Source of the DNA: Austropuccinia psidii
Taxonomy: Eukaryota; Basidiomycota; Pucciniomycetes; Pucciniales; Sphaerophragmiaceae
Direction: 5' to 3'
Length of the DNA: 64,000 nt
Assembly (NCBI GenBank): GCA_023105745.1
Contig: JALGQZ010000018.1
Span: 13,879,773-13,943,772, forward strand
The notes under the pieces are model-generated. The model saw only the letters and a program-made list of their open reading frames with translations. It was not told the origin of the DNA and searched no databases. A program made the position numbers and the translations under genes. Below, one piece after another: positions 12,634 through 26,890 of this stretch. The stretch's first letter is position 1. Every line of letters begins with the position of its first letter.

Positions 12634-13659
12634 GTATGAATCCTTATTTTACGAATTTATATGACGCACAATCACTATTACTAATAATAAAAAATAAAAA
12701 GGAAGAAATTTCTACTATTTCTTGTTCATATTCATCCAGATTATAAATAATCTGAAGTAATAAGAGGTTTTTTGATTTTATTGAAAGTATTTTCAAATAT
12801 TTTTGAAATCCTTGATCACCTAAAGCAAGTTGAAATTAATAATTTCAAGATCAATGAAATTATAATAATATTACGGTAAATTATGTAATTTTATTCATTT
12901 TTATTCTCATTATTCAAATGCAATATTTTTCTAATTTTCACTAAAAGAATTCAAAAACTTAGCTTTAAAGGTCCTATTTTGTTGATATTTTAATAGCTGA
13001 TGGTCTGTTTTTGTTTAGCATTTCTCATAATTCTTGGGCTCAAAGTGGTAACTTGTAAACCTTCATTAAGTATCAACTCTTCAGCTCTTCCTATAATTTG
13101 CTCTAAATAGATGATTTTTTAAGGAATTTTCCCTAAATATTATGATTACAGTAATACTGTGAGAGAAATTTGGGTTAATGAGTTTTTTACTGTAATATTT
13201 TCTTTGTAAGAACATATTGAAATATCATAGCTTAATTCTTTGGTGAAATATTTTTAGGGTGTTGGTAAACACACATAAGCTTTTAGTAAAAGCATGTAAG
13301 TGACTTATATTCTTAAAAAAATTCCTCAGGCTCAGTTTTGGGCATCTTTTTTTTTTGCCAAATGTTTTCCAACATGGAATGTGAAGGTCCCAAAATTTTT
13401 TCAATTTTGTTTTTTTTCAATTTCTCTATTTTGGGCATTTTTTTGAAAAAAATCATTAAAAGTGTTCCCACTTATGAATTTCTAAAAAATAAAAATAAAA
13501 ATGAAGGGAAAAGCCCTGAGAAGAAAAACCAGAAGCCTAAAAGTTTGGGATTTTTTTAAAGAACAATTGTAGGCTTAAAAAGTCCTTTTTTTATGTTTTT
13601 TTGTTAATTTTTGTAAATAAATTAAAAATTTGAATTATGAAATTATCAGAAGTTAAAAT

Positions 13660-13827
13660 TTCCATTTCTGGAATTAAAAGTGCCATTTATGGCATTAAAA
13701 GTGCCATTTATGGCATTCAAAGTTCCATTTATGGCATTAAAAGTGCCATTTATGGCATTAATAGTGCCATTTATGGCATTAAAAGTGCCATTTATGGCAT
13801 TAATAGTGCCATTTATGGCATTAAAAG
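13660..13827 (+). repeat. 21-bp tandem repeat, eight units in register
   Basis: Eight consecutive units of the form TGCCATTTATGGCATTAAAAG, written here only as the core GCCATTTATGGC plus ATTAAAAG spacers. The core is a near-palindrome. Because 21 bp equals seven codons, the array is open in frame as a repeated SAIYGIK heptad, which explains the ORF 13637-13855 without requiring a gene. Confidence 0.85.
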
Positions 13828-14352
13828 TGCCATAAATGACATGATAATGCCATAAATGGCATCAATAATGACATATACATGCCATTTATGGTCATAACAT
13901 TGGAATAAATGGAATTAAAACAATGCCTTAAATTACATACAAAATTCTATAAATCACATTGTATGGCATTAACAATTCCATAAATGGCCTCAAGAATGGC
14001 ATTAATGGCCTTAACAATAACAATGCCACTTCTAAGGCCATTAATTCCATTTTTAAGGCCACTTATAGCATGAAGAATTCCATTTATTGCCTTAACAATC
14101 CCATAAATGGCCTTAGCAATTCCATTATGGCCTTAACAATGTCATTTATGGCCTTTACAATGCCATTTATGGCCTTAAAAATTCCATTCATGGAGTTTTT
14201 AATTCCATGAATGGCATTGTTCAGGCTATTTATGGAATTTCTAATTCCATAAATAGGATTTCTAATTCCATTAATGGCATCAGAAATTCCATAAATGGCT
14301 TTAAAAATGGTGTGAATGGCCTTAAAAATGTTATTAATGGCCTTAAAAATGC
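13828..14352. repeat. Degenerate continuation of the GCCAT/ATGGC array, orientation changing
   Basis: The same core continues but now mostly as GCCATAAATGGC or with ATTCCATAAATGG, and with variable spacing, so that it forms an inverted arrangement relative to 13660-13827. The transcript or single strand could fold into many short hairpins. Short open frames here (13959-14210, 14207-14422) are by-products of the repeat. Confidence 0.7.
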
Positions 14353-14469
14353 GACAAATAGCTATCTTTCATTTAAAAACACCCCTTACATGTTTTTACC
14401 AATTTCTGGCAAAAACACATAAGTGTTCAGTGAAAACACATAAGGGCTTACGTGTTTTTCCCAAAACCC

Positions 14470-17400
14470 TATTTTTATTATTAATACTTATTGTTAGTTA
14501 ATATTTTTGAACAGTTATATTTCTGTAAATGTATTTCTCTATAAATTAATAAATTAATATGATGATATAGTTATTCTAATATATTTATATATCTTCTGGA
14601 ATTAATTTGTCTTATTTTTGCAATAAGGTGAGTCATATTAGGCTATTTTTTACTATCTGTTTCTTAAAAAATCCTTCAAAACACTATTTATATTAAGTTT
14701 AAGATTCAAGAGATTAATTGGCTGAAGTTTTTTTATTGATAGAGCTCCTTGATACTGTTTCCCACATTAGCCCCTAATATTATGGAAGAGAAGTATATAA
14801 TTGTATGTTGTAACTTTCTGGTTACATAAATCCATTTGGCTTTCATTGAGTATTGAGGCTTCAATCAATTGACTTTGGAGCTTTCAGTATCACGAAAATT
14901 GAGTTAATTCTGACTTTAATAACTATAAAGAAGCCAGATAAGTATAACCTATTTTGTTCCTATTCAGTATTAATTATTAGCTTATATCAAAAGCTACAGG
15001 TAAGCTCAATTTAAGTTAAGATTTCCAGCCTTCCTTAGAAGTGAAAAAGGATAGATATCTTCTGTTTTTATAAATTTCTCTTTTGATCAATAGCTTTAGT
15101 TAGATTTTTAAAGTCAAATTGGATACCAAAATGAAATATAATGAGAAATTTTATTTCTATTCATCCTTTCCTAAGAGGGGGAATTTAGAAGTTTATAATC
15201 ACTACTGAAAAATCTTATATTGATAATGAAAATGATAAAATATTATAATTAATTGATAAGATTTTGATTAATAAAAAATATAATTGATTCATGTGAGTGG
15301 CAGGAAGTTTTTTTCAATTTGAACAGGTTTCCTAATTTCAAAGGCTCTTTAAACATCGTTATTAACTTCTATATCTGGTGAGAAATTAATAAGCAGCCAA
15401 AGAATTTATATTTTGAGAACAAGTCTTATTTTGTGTATAGGGATGTATTGCATTTATAAAGTACCAAGATTAATGGGAGTTATCTAGAAAATCCATTAAA
15501 ATAATAAAGGATACCACAATCTTATATTTCATTTTGAATTCTGAGACCAATTTATACTCTTACCATATAGCCCCGCTTTTCTATCTACTGTTATTCTTGA
15601 AATGTTTTTCTATGGATCTCCCAAAAAATTCACTAATTAATTAAGAGGGCTATTGATAATCTCAAATTGATATACAATAGTATGAATTATTGTAGCCACA
15701 AATATAAACGTAATTCTTATCATCATCGATAAATTCAATATTTCTCAATAAAATGTTCAAAAAAGTTAATATTATTGAAGCTTTCAATAAAACAAATCAT
15801 CAGTATTATATATAAAGATAATATAGATATTTGGTTATCATCATAAATCAGAGAAAATTATAATGAATAGGAATATGAAAGCCCTACCAGAAGAGATTAT
15901 ATCGGGTTTTGGAATCTTGAAAAAACATCCAAGTAATATAAATCCATTCCATCAATGAGCTTATTATACACTGACTCTTAATAATAATCAAGAACAATAA
16001 CTCTACAAAAAACAATTATAATCTAAAAAGTATAATATTTATGAAAAACTTTCTGTGAAGGTTGTTATTTAATAATAAAATTGAAAATAAGGGAATAAAT
16101 CAAAGTTAAGACATAAAAATAAGACATGAAATCCAAAAATGAAGAATCATGGGGTTTTTAGAGGCATTTGTGAATTTTACAAATATCTTTGAAGAGAATT
16201 TTACATAATTGGACAGTAAACTTTTTATTGGAAAATATAATCAATTCCCAATTTGTCAAGTCTTTATTAATTAAAAGTGTATAGCTCTTCATTATCATGT
16301 AATATTTCATTCATAAAATATATGTGATTACGGGAGTCATTTTACTAATTTATGGGGGGAAATGGTAGAAACATGGCTCTTTCCTTTCCTTAAAAGGCCT
16401 TATCCATTAAAAACATTACTTCAGAGGAAATTTAAATTTGAAAAATAAGAAAATCATCATTCAAATTAGTTTTCAACTTTAAATTTCTTAAATTTTAATC
16501 ATAATTTCTATTACAGGTTCTATTATGAACCTCAATTAGCTTTAAGCTTCAGCTGAGTGTATTATTTTTTGGGCTTAATTCTAAAAATGATATATTTATT
16601 TTTCCTTTCTTTCATGAATATCCTGAAAGTAAACTTCTAATAAAAAGTCTCTTAATTTTGAATTTTGATTAATTAGGGGTTTTTCAAGGATAAATTCCAA
16701 GGAATATCCCTTGAAGAAGATTTGATTTCTGTGTATAAAAAAGATGGTATCAATATGTAATATGTGAAAAATTTAAGTAAATCAATTTAGAAATGTATTT
16801 TTCATGGATTTTTGGAGCTATTGTTTTTTTCCAGTTAAAAAGAGTAATTAATACTAAACCTTGGATTTCAATTTTTTTAAACCCTAATTACGCTTTAAAA
16901 GATTTGGAAATTTATTAGAAGTCTTTTAGTGAAAATTTACACTCAGGAAACTTGCAACCCGTGTTCAATTGGGATATAATCTGGTTTGAGCTTTAATATT
17001 GACTTAAAATTTAATCTTAAATCCTCAATAAGGTCAATAATTCTTTAATAAAGGAGAAAAAAGTTATTTTTTTGTTTGATATTCAAAATGTGGCCTAACC
17101 TGGAACCCTTGCCCCTTTTACCCCTTTTGTGTGTATTTTAAAAATTTGATTTGTTAAAGCCATACCATGGCTTTGGTCCATTTTTTGAGTCCATTAATTA
17201 TCAACAATCTTTATGGAAAATACTTATTCCATTAAGTTAGCAAACACAAAATTTTCTTTTTAACATAATCTGTGTAGGTAAACATATATGTGATGTGACC
17301 TCAAGTCAATGCTAAAGTTAACAGTTTACAAAACCTCTGATAAAGTCTTAAGTGATAAGGATTCTTAATTGTTCTTACAGAATCCAAAGAGGTCTATTTT

Positions 17401-20400
17401 TTGTCTTAACACCTTGTGGTGTCACCCTAAGTCATTTTTTGTGTAGAATCTAAATATCAAATAATAATTATTACCATTCTTATAAAAAATTGATCTATAA
17501 TAAAATTTGATTCAGTTTTTTTAGATCCAATTAATTAATCGCTGAGTGAATTTCCCAAATGGATAAAATACTATCTGTAGCCTCATGCAAATTCTTACAT
17601 AACTCAGAAGCTCAAAGCTGTATTACCTCAATGCAATCATTTAATTCTAACATTGTATTAGATAATGTATAAATAAATGTAAAACTAAGTGAGTTTTTCT
17701 TATGTATTGGTCTCAAGCTTCTCTTGAAAAACAGTATACCTTGAGATATCTTAGAATTTTTCAAATTAATAATTCCATAATGAGCTTTGAGCTTTTCTTT
17801 GATATAAATACCTAACTCTAATAAAGTTTCAAGTAACATAACTCTAAATTTCTCATTTTAAACCAAGACCCCACTAAGAGCTGTATATGTATTTATTCAG
17901 GACTTCTGATAATAGCACTACATATACGTCCTAGTATATCCTATAAATATATCACTTAATTAGCTCAAGATTAATTTGATATGATATTATTTCAAAGGAT
18001 AACTCAAGATTAATTATGTAAAATCAAAGCCTGATGTATTCTTGGATTATCAGCTTGAAGCCCATATATTCATAGTATATATTTTCTTTCAAGATCTTAA
18101 AGAGTAATATGAAAATATCTACAACTGGGACTTGTAATAATATTATACAGTGAGCAGCAATGGAACATTTTAGCTTCCCTAAGAAATTATCTATGAGATC
18201 TGAGAACCTTTGATAAAACTCAAAATTCATCTGATCAAAATATTCCCAAATAAAACATTGGATTATAAGTGGAAAAAGATAGAAAAACCCTTTCATTTCA
18301 GTTTAACTCAGAGCTTTCTTGGTCAATTGAAATCTAAAGAAAGGATTCTCAGAATAATGAATATTTTGTAGCACTAATATATCAGCCAAGGACTTTCATT
18401 TTTCTCATTTAATAATATTGGAATATCTAATAGCTCATGTGTCAAGATCTTGGATGTAATTTTGGCCTTATCAATTTAAATGAACTGGTTTTTAATATTT
18501 TTGGACAATATCCTATTCAGAAATAAATGAAAAAATATCATAAGTTCTTCATTTTTATTCCAACTCTATTCTCTTTTATATCAGTTTATCACTAATTGCT
18601 AATGATTCGTCTTACACTTCCTAATATCTTGATTTAAATATCCAATAACCATGAGAAAATATGCAATCCCTGTGGGAAGATGCTGCAAGCTCAACACCAG
18701 TCTCAGCATGATCACCATTCTGAATCAAAGATGAGTCCAACATGGATGTAACATTCCTATTGTTTGGTCATATCCTCAGCCACAAGAAACAAGCTCTTTT
18801 TAAATATGAAAATAATAACTTATCATGTAGTTTCTTCTGTTTGGATATTATTTCTTGAAAAATTTATTTAAATATATTCTAAAAGGGGTTTAGAAAAGTA
18901 TATTAACATGAAAAGATTTTACATAAAAAATATTTATAACCATCTTTAGATCAACTACACATTCCAAAATTAACAGAGGATGTATCTTAGAATTGTAAAT
19001 CATGCCCTATTAGTACAGTTAAACTGAGATGAACTATCATTACTATTGATGTTTCAAACTTCCTCATATTTTACCTTAATGAAAATCTAGTTATGCCTCA
19101 ATAGAAAATTATTTATACATTCATTTTGAATATTAAATCTTTTGATTCAGTCACAAGTTTCCGTTTCTCTTATATAAGATTTCCGCTTTCTAAATCTTAT
19201 AGCTCTCTTATAGCACAATCATTATATTTATCGCTAACTCAATCCAATCCACTTGTCACAAAATTAGACTTCGATCTAAAAAATACCTGACTTAAAATAC
19301 AAATATTTGAAATATTTATTTATCTTAAAGAATCGAAGTATAGTGAGTCCTCTCTTTTCTCATATAATGTAATTCTATTTATTTTCATTGTGATAATACT
19401 AAAATTCATTTATTATCGTTAGTGATACAATTGAGACATCTAAACACCCAAGTTTTGAAATCCTTAAGCTTGTTGTCATATTTAAATATTTTCTTCAACC
19501 GTAAGGCTTAATATTATGGCTTGTTAATCTTAGATAAAATATTCTTGAAATATTGATACAAAGTGAATACTAATCTTGTATCAGTGTAAAAAACTCTGTC
19601 TCTAATATATCAGTTCTTTCCAATGAGCCTGATTCTCTCAGTGGTAGAAACATATGTGGTTCTTCAGTATCAAGTTCATATTCATCTTGATTCAAAAAAA
19701 GGAAGTACTTACGTTCCTAGTTTATTACTTTTTATGAGATTTCTCACAGAAGGAAACAGAACCATTACTTAAGCTCCATAACTTGTAGCTTACTCTTGAA
19801 GTCTGCTTTACTTTCTTATAATCTGTAATCAAATATTAAAATAAACTACTTTTCTTTGAACCATTCATTTTTTCAGTTAAGTCTTAAATCATCATTCTCC
19901 TTTTATAAGATATTACATATCTCTGGATTAATTCAAATATTTGGGAAATATTGAAGATAAAATATATCAACTCCAGCTCTGATAAATTTAACTACCATTA
20001 ATTAAGGCAGGTAAGACATACATGGGAAATAAGGCATATATTTGGGTTTTCTCGAAGATATCCTTGATTTTTTTCGAGAATTTTCCATGGAATTTGTTTT
20101 TTTGAATTATTTCGAAGTTTCTGTTACATAAATTCAAACCTTGAAGGCTTGGGGCTAATATTGTACCCAATGAATAGTACCATTGTGCAAAATTATACAT
20201 TCTTAAGTACATCTCAACAAATCATTTTCATATTTTATACAAATAAAATGGGGCCGAAATATATATATATATGCACTTGAGTGAGATACTTCTCAAATCA
20301 TTTTCAATTAATGACTCCTTTCTATCTCAAATATGATTAATAAAATTCATTTGTTCAGTAACATATTGAGCTCATTGTTCATTAGATATTTGATTTTTTT

Positions 20401-23400
20401 TCTTTTTTCCTTTTCTCCTTTTGTTATTCAAAAATATATTGCAATATGGAAAGATTCAATTCAGGGATATTGAGACAGAAAAACCCACATATAAGAACCC
20501 CAGTCTATAAAGTATCAAAATTTTAATTATCATGGGCTTTACAGCTCTCAATGTGTTTAATTTAATCTCTTTGATATTTCAAGATGATAGTAATTATTCA
20601 TATTTATCACTCTATTCTTCATATTGAGAATGAGAGAAATTTTCTCCTAAATTATCCTGTATAAAGATGGACTGTAAGAATAGAAGAATTAATTGATTCT
20701 GTAATTTCAGAACTTTGAAGGCCTATGAGGAAACTTTGTCTGGGTATATAGCCTTAATGAATCACTTATTACAGTTGTCAATTTTTTAAAGCTTCAAGGG
20801 TAAAAAATATAAATATTTCTTGATATTTTTTTAGTTTATATAATAGAACGCATACCTCATTAAAAAACATATAAATGTTTTTTTATGATTGATTAATAGC
20901 TTAAATAAAGATTTATATGATTGGATTGGTTTTTAAGGGAATCTTCTTAGTTATATCTATTCAAAATTTCAGGTCCAATATTTGAAGGAAGATTCAGTAA
21001 GTAATAAAGGGATACTTTCCTTTCTCTTCAAAAAAACTTCAGCTTTCTGGGTAAGAAAAATTCCAGAATCCTAAATTTCCAACACTGAAAAACAGACAGT
21101 CTTTTTCAGATGAGTTATTCTCATGTATCCACTCTTTAGTTGGTGATTCTAGAAATCTAACAATCCAAATTATTATATGTCAAAGCCAGATGAGCTTTTC
21201 AAAAGTATTTACAAAACAAAATTATCACATGAAGCCTTGAAATATACTCAATAACCTTCTATTTTGTGCCTGTGGGTCCCATTGACAAAGGAGAAAACAT
21301 TCACTTTAAAAACTATAGAAGTTGAAAATTAATTATTTTGATTTTTCAAAAGAAATTTTGTAATGGCTTTAGTTTTCAAATAAGATTAATTAGCTTTAAT
21401 ATTCTTCATTAAACCTCTACTAATCTATGAAGATTTAAGCCTTTACCAAAACCTTTTCCTTTATAATTTGCTAATAATATATTAGCTGTATCTGTATATT
21501 ATTTCGAACAGATATTCAAATTCAATTTGAAGGCTATTCATAAAAAAGGCCTCTCAAGATTCCTTTCATTTCATTCTAATTTAGGTGATCCAATTGAAAA
21601 AGATGTGAAAGTGTGTATTTATATCAATATAGCTGAAGATTTTTAGATGAATAATTTTTAGGTAAATTATGTATGAATCAGAATAAGCATCTCGTATCTG
21701 AGTTCATTTGAGAAATTTAGAAAATAATTTACATGAGTTATAGTTAGCCTTTAGTCACAAAACGGTTAGATAATCCAATTCATTATCGATAGGCTTCGTG
21801 GGACTAAGGAATACCATGTTATTTAATATATTTTCCTGATTAAAAATTCAATTATTTATTTCAAAGACAACAACCAATTTCAGTTATTCAATATCCCCTT
21901 AGTATATTAGGTAGTGAGCTCCATGGGGTTTCTCACAGAGATTGTTAAAAGTGTTAAGTAATTTGGTTCTTGTATCAGATTATTAGAACTATGTGGAAAA
22001 ATCTAGCTTTAAGTTTTATATTATTCCATAAAAATTTGTGAAGGGAAAAATTATATGTGAAAATTTAATTAGTCATTGAATTTCAAACCATTTTTTTCTT
22101 TTTAAAAAACAAATATTAAGTTCATTTTTATATAATAGCAAATAGATCTTTGCATAACGAGTAGAATTAGGAATCATGGACCTCTGAGCTTCAGTTAATG
22201 TGGATAAAAATCAATTGTTTTTACTTTTACATTTGAAAATATATTTTGAATGAAAATTGGGGTTGAAGTAATATTCCAGCAGTTCACAATAATATGTTCT
22301 TATAAGCTGAGTACTAATGGATCTAATTTATAATGGTAAAATAGTACTGAGAACATTTCTATGCACTCATAGAAACTCTGGTAGAAACTCCAGCATGGAA
22401 ATGAAAACATAATTATGTAGAGGTTTTTTTATTTATACCAATATACTTCAGCTAAGGTATTTCAGTACAAAGCTCTCAGAAACAATGAATATCTTTTGCT
22501 AGGATACAATTTTCAAGCCACCAATAGGTTTCCACCAATAATGTCGTCTTAAGAACTTATGTAACAAATCATTCAGTTTCTAATAAACTTAAAACTAGTG
22601 GTTTCTAATATGTTTAAGCTCTTATTATTGGATTCAGGCCTGAATTTTTGTTTTATATCTACCAGAAAGAACTCACACATTATTTTTTTTCTCAACTCAT
22701 TTAGTTTTAAAATTTTGGGCTCTCGCCTCTGGAATAAAATAAAAGGAGTTCATAAATATATGTGAAGTTTGGAATTTGAAAAATCCATCCATCCATCATG
22801 TTTTGGATAAAAAATCTCAAACTTAAACAAAGTCAAGTGAGAAGCCTATCTGAATCACCTTCTAAAAAGTTTATCTGAATATATGAAAAGAGGGGCTCAA
22901 TAAGAGGCTGAGTTTAGCAGTGAAATTTTCCACAAATTTTATACTTAAATGGAGCTATTCTGGAGTCTATTTTTTATCTAATTTACATTAATTATGATAA
23001 TTAAATAAATAATAAATTGAAATCTTGTATTCACCTGAAATCACTTTAATTTCAGGATTTTTGAGAGAGTTGTGGATATCTTCTTTTCAAATTAATTTAA
23101 AATGATGTGATAGAAATAATTTTTCTTGCTAGTACTATAGCTTTTTTTGATCTAATTAGAAATATGAGGAGGCTAAAGCTTATTGTAAAGGAGGAACTGC
23201 AACCCTTTATTAGTTCAGGACATATTTTGAAATCATCATAAATTGAAAAATGGTCAGCTTTTACCTCTTTTTAAAGTGATATTACAGTATTTTGTTAAAA
23301 AAATATTTCATTAAGCAATAGCAAGTCTTGATATAAAGAGTTTTTTGCGAATTTTTTGCCAAGAATATAAAGTCGCTCCAAAAACCAGAAAGTTTTTTGA

Positions 23401-26331
23401 GATTATTTTTGGATTTTTTTCAAACTTCTAATGAGGAATGGATACTTAAATATTGTCATAATTGACAAAAAATCATTTGAAATTCTCAAGCAGTATTTTG
23501 AAGCTTTAGTTTCTTTGTTGGTGCCTTTCAATTACAACAAACTTCTTTATTTCCATTTTTTTTTTCTTCTAGGTTGAATATGGAATGTATCTTTGAAGGA
23601 AATTACAAAGATTTATATCAAACAAGCTCTGATTTCATGAGAAAAATCAGCTATATGATACTTTTTTTTGAATTACTTTGAAAAATGTTTTTTTTGACCT
23701 TGAGAATACTTAGGGGTACATGCACCTGGAATATTTTTTAAAATATTTGCGAATTTTGAGCTTTCATATATCCAGGGAATGAATTTTTATTAAGATACCA
23801 AATACTCAAAATGTGTAGTCTTCTTTGTATGATTCATGATCTAGGAGGGAAGGTGATTTTTATTCTTATTCTATCCCATGAATGTGAGGATGTTATCTAT
23901 AAGTTAAGAAGCGTAAAAATACAAGAAATCTGAACAACCATTTACAATTAGGACAGAAATATTTCAGAAAATAGGAAAAATACTCTTATGTATGATATAT
24001 TTTTCCATTGCTTCAAGCCCCAATCCTGTATTATCAAGATTTCCTCAAAAATACCATACCGGGTTTTAGGAAATTATGAGATATAAAAATTATTATGGCC
24101 TCTTTCAATTTGGATTTCTTTTATATTTTATCACTTTTACTCATAAAACCTTTTATATATCAAAAAATAAATACAAATCCCCTTTATTACCAAAATGGAA
24201 ATTAACTAAAAAAAATTGAACGTTCTTGCATATATAAGAAAAATGGTCCTTGTATACCAGGAGACAAGTTGATTTGAGTCCTGGCCTCTTTTTATATGAG
24301 AATCTTTTTTAATATTTCAATTTTTCCTCTAATTTGGTTATCAATGAATTTTACAAAACACAATAGCAATTTTCCCAAGTAATAAACTTGATATCTACGG
24401 TGGGCTTTGTCTAAGCTCTCAGTTTTTCACTATATCCTTTTGAAATATGTGCACTATTTCAATATTTGTATCAGATTGGAATAGGGAAAAGGGACAATAT
24501 ACAAACATAGCAGAAAATAGCAGAAAATGCTTTATTTGCCTTCCAAACCTATTAAAAGAGAAAAAAATTGTGGTAAGCTTACATTTGATGTGAAATTTAC
24601 TGTAGGTAGAATATTCAATCAAAATTTTCTATCATCACAGAGAAACTCTTATTCACATTGTTGAGATCTTACAGCCACAAATAAATATAATTGGAACTTC
24701 TAAATAATTACATTTGTGGGTTAATTGAAGATCATTCACTATCCCCATAATCATTCACAAAATATTCTATAAAATTTTCAAATAAATATTTTTTCTAAAT
24801 TACTCTTTCAGTCTGAAAAAATATCAAAATACACTGTGGAATGAAATTTGGAAGCTTAATGAAATATTACCATAATCCAAAGCTTACAGAATATACAGTC
24901 ATAGAAGCTCAAATGGATTTGTCCCCTAAGGGGGTTGATTATGTGTCCAACCACACGAAAATCAATCCTGTAACATGGGATTAAATCTTTTTTGAATTTT
25001 TTTCAAAAACATATTTGGGTCATTGTTAGCATGGAATTGATTGTTAAATGGCTGTTCTTAAACCAGGAGGAAGTTTATGTGAAAAATTCTTAACTTACGG
25101 TTAATAATATTCTTGATAATTGTAGATGTTATTTATATAAGCCGAGAGGAAAGAAACAAAGATATATACTGAATTTTTTTATTGTGAGTTAATGGTACTC
25201 ATGTTCTTTTTGAATTCAAAAATATTTCCCAATTTCAAAAAATATGCATTTTAACAGCAGGCTGAATCAATGTATGCTATCAAATTTCTGAGAATTTATT
25301 AAGCAGAATTATTACCTTTTCTAGGAAAATGATGCTGAAAGTTCCAAAAATTATCGATTTGGAACTTTTCTTGACTTCCCACCACTTTTGTTTGTATTTC
25401 CCTATTCAATTCACTATAAAAAAAGAAACTATTACTAATTGTTTTTGCAATATCCCAGGATGTAATAGGATTAATACATAAAATTTGGTAAATGTAAGAA
25501 AGGAATATGTAAAGGATCTTAAAACACAAAGCTAAAATATTTGAAGTCAACATTTACTCACACTCTGAGAAGATTACAGTATTATCTTTCTTATAATAAT
25601 TTGATTATTTTATGGATTGTAGTGTATCTTCTTTGCTTTAATAGTTTTCTTTTTAACGTATAGAGTCCCCTTTCATATTCTTATCCTTTTATACCATTCT
25701 TCATTTTTTTTAAGATTTTTTTTTGTAAAAATTTAGACATTTAGTTTTTTTATATTTTTTAACCTAATCTATCAATTTTTATTGATTTCTGAATTGATTA
25801 TATATTTTTAATAATTTTTATTCTTTTTAGATTTCAAGTTTTTCAAATTTTCTGATATTTACAATTCTTTGATTTTCTTTAATATCTTTTATTGATTGAG
25901 ATCATTATATTTCTGTAACTTGATTCATTAATCTGAGTTATTCTTTTGATTTTCTGAATTTTCTAATTTTTTCTATGTTTTGTGTCATTTTTTCATTCCT
26001 TGAATATATACAATTTTGGATATATTATTCAATTATTACAAATATTTTCAATCCTCTCAGCTTTTTTATAATTAATCTCTTCATTTTTCCGATCTTTTAT
26101 TTTTCTGTTTTTTTTTAATTTTTAATTTTTGGAGTTATATCATTTTTTGTACAGCTCAAATACAGCTATACAGGTAATGCAGGTGTTCCATTCTAGTTCT
26201 CTGGGAAATCCTGGCGCACCTTTATTTCCTGTATGTCTGTATTTCAGTCACACAGGTATAATCAAAAGACATCAAAACAAAACATCAAAAATTGAAAAAA
26301 TTTAAGAAGGTTTCAAAATGAATAAAGTTCA
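14470..26331. other. Long AT-rich interval without recognisable gene
   Basis: No frame longer than about 90 codons and no protein motif that I trust. A T-rich, A-poor stretch lies at about 25640-26150, just left of gypsy copy 1. A CACC...GGTG motif near 17400 followed by a TTTTTTGTGT stretch resembles part of the gypsy LTR but could not be extended. Confidence 0.5.
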
Positions 26332-26336
26332 GCAAG
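26332..26336 (+). repeat. Target-site duplication, left, GCAAG
   Basis: GCAAG directly abuts the left LTR of copy 1 and recurs at 36407-36411 directly after the right LTR. Five bp is the usual target duplication of Ty3/gypsy integrases. Confidence 0.95.
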
Positions 26337-26802
26337 TGTGAGCCTTAGAGGTAATTTCATATACCCAAAAGACCACAAATATAAAAAATAACATATTGAT
26401 ATAAATAAAATAAATTTATTTATATTATTAAAATAAAAATCAAAATATAAATATAAAATTATATTAAAAATAAAAAATTAATCATAATTTAAAAATAAAA
26501 AATACATTAAATTTTGTAAATATAAAATTACATTTATACTTGAAAAAATTAAGTAAAAATGAAACTTTAACAAAATTGTGAAAAAATAAATAAATTTGGA
26601 GAAAAGTTAAATAAAATTTATTATAACTTTTTATCCTATAAATAAACATATAAAATTTATTTCACCATTGGATTCCTCATAAAAAATCAGGTGGGGTCAC
26701 CTCTGAGTGAAATTCTTGTAACTCAACTCTAAATAAGCTTAAATTAAGTTTTTAGTATTTTCAATACAAAAGTTGAAAATCCTCAAAACCTTAATTTAAT
26801 TC

Positions 26803-26818
26803 ACACCACATGTGGTGT
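26803..26818. promoter_or_regulatory. 16-bp perfect palindrome in U3
   Basis: ACACCACATGTGGTGT is its own reverse complement and contains a CACATGTG E-box-like core. It is unchanged in all four LTRs of copies 1 and 2 (also 35063-35078, 48435-48450, 56670-56685). A binding site for a dimeric factor such as a bHLH protein is an inference. Confidence 0.5.
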
Positions 26819-26890
26819 TAACCATCAATTTTTGTGTTAAAATTGAGGTGTTGTGTTTAGTTTAGAAGTTATGAGGAATTGAAGTATTTT

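Larger units (their letters stand above)
5276..13256. other. Long AT-rich interval without recognisable gene
   Basis: Only short frames (up to about 94 codons) occur, with compositions typical of chance ORFs in AT-rich DNA (runs of Phe, Ile, Lys, Leu). Apart from one 26-nt sequence shared in inverted orientation (8593-8618 and 12608-12633), I see no repeat, element end or protein motif. CpG is scarce throughout. Confidence 0.5.
13257..14469 (+). mobile_element. Non-autonomous TIR element, probably Harbinger-like, copy A
   Basis: Starts with GGGTGTTGGT (13257-13266) preceded by TTA, and ends with CCCAAAACCC (14460-14469), an 8/10 inverted match. It is homologous along most of its length to 38223-39105. 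Both have the same left terminus, a shared ~350-bp T-rich left part including the stretch near 13570 that reads ACAATTGTAGGC, an internal array of ATGGC/GCCAT repeats, and a right part with several copies of a CATAAG/CTTAC...TTTTTACC motif. A GGG start with a 3-bp TWA target fits PIF/Harbinger MITEs. No transposase is encoded. Confidence 0.6.

Noticed and set aside
13660..13827. Regular repeats with a CRISPR-like look
   Set aside because: Units are contiguous without unique spacers, lie in a eukaryotic MITE-like element, and have no cas genes.
17390..17440. CACC...GGTG motif followed by TTTTTTGTGT resembling the palindrome region of the gypsy LTR
   Set aside because: The similarity could not be extended more than about 40 bp in either direction.
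25051..25110. Short peptide VLKPGGSLCEKFLTYG resembling the end of an FtsJ-type methyltransferase
   Set aside because: Only about 16 residues match, with stops on both sides and no other block of the family nearby; chance cannot be excluded.
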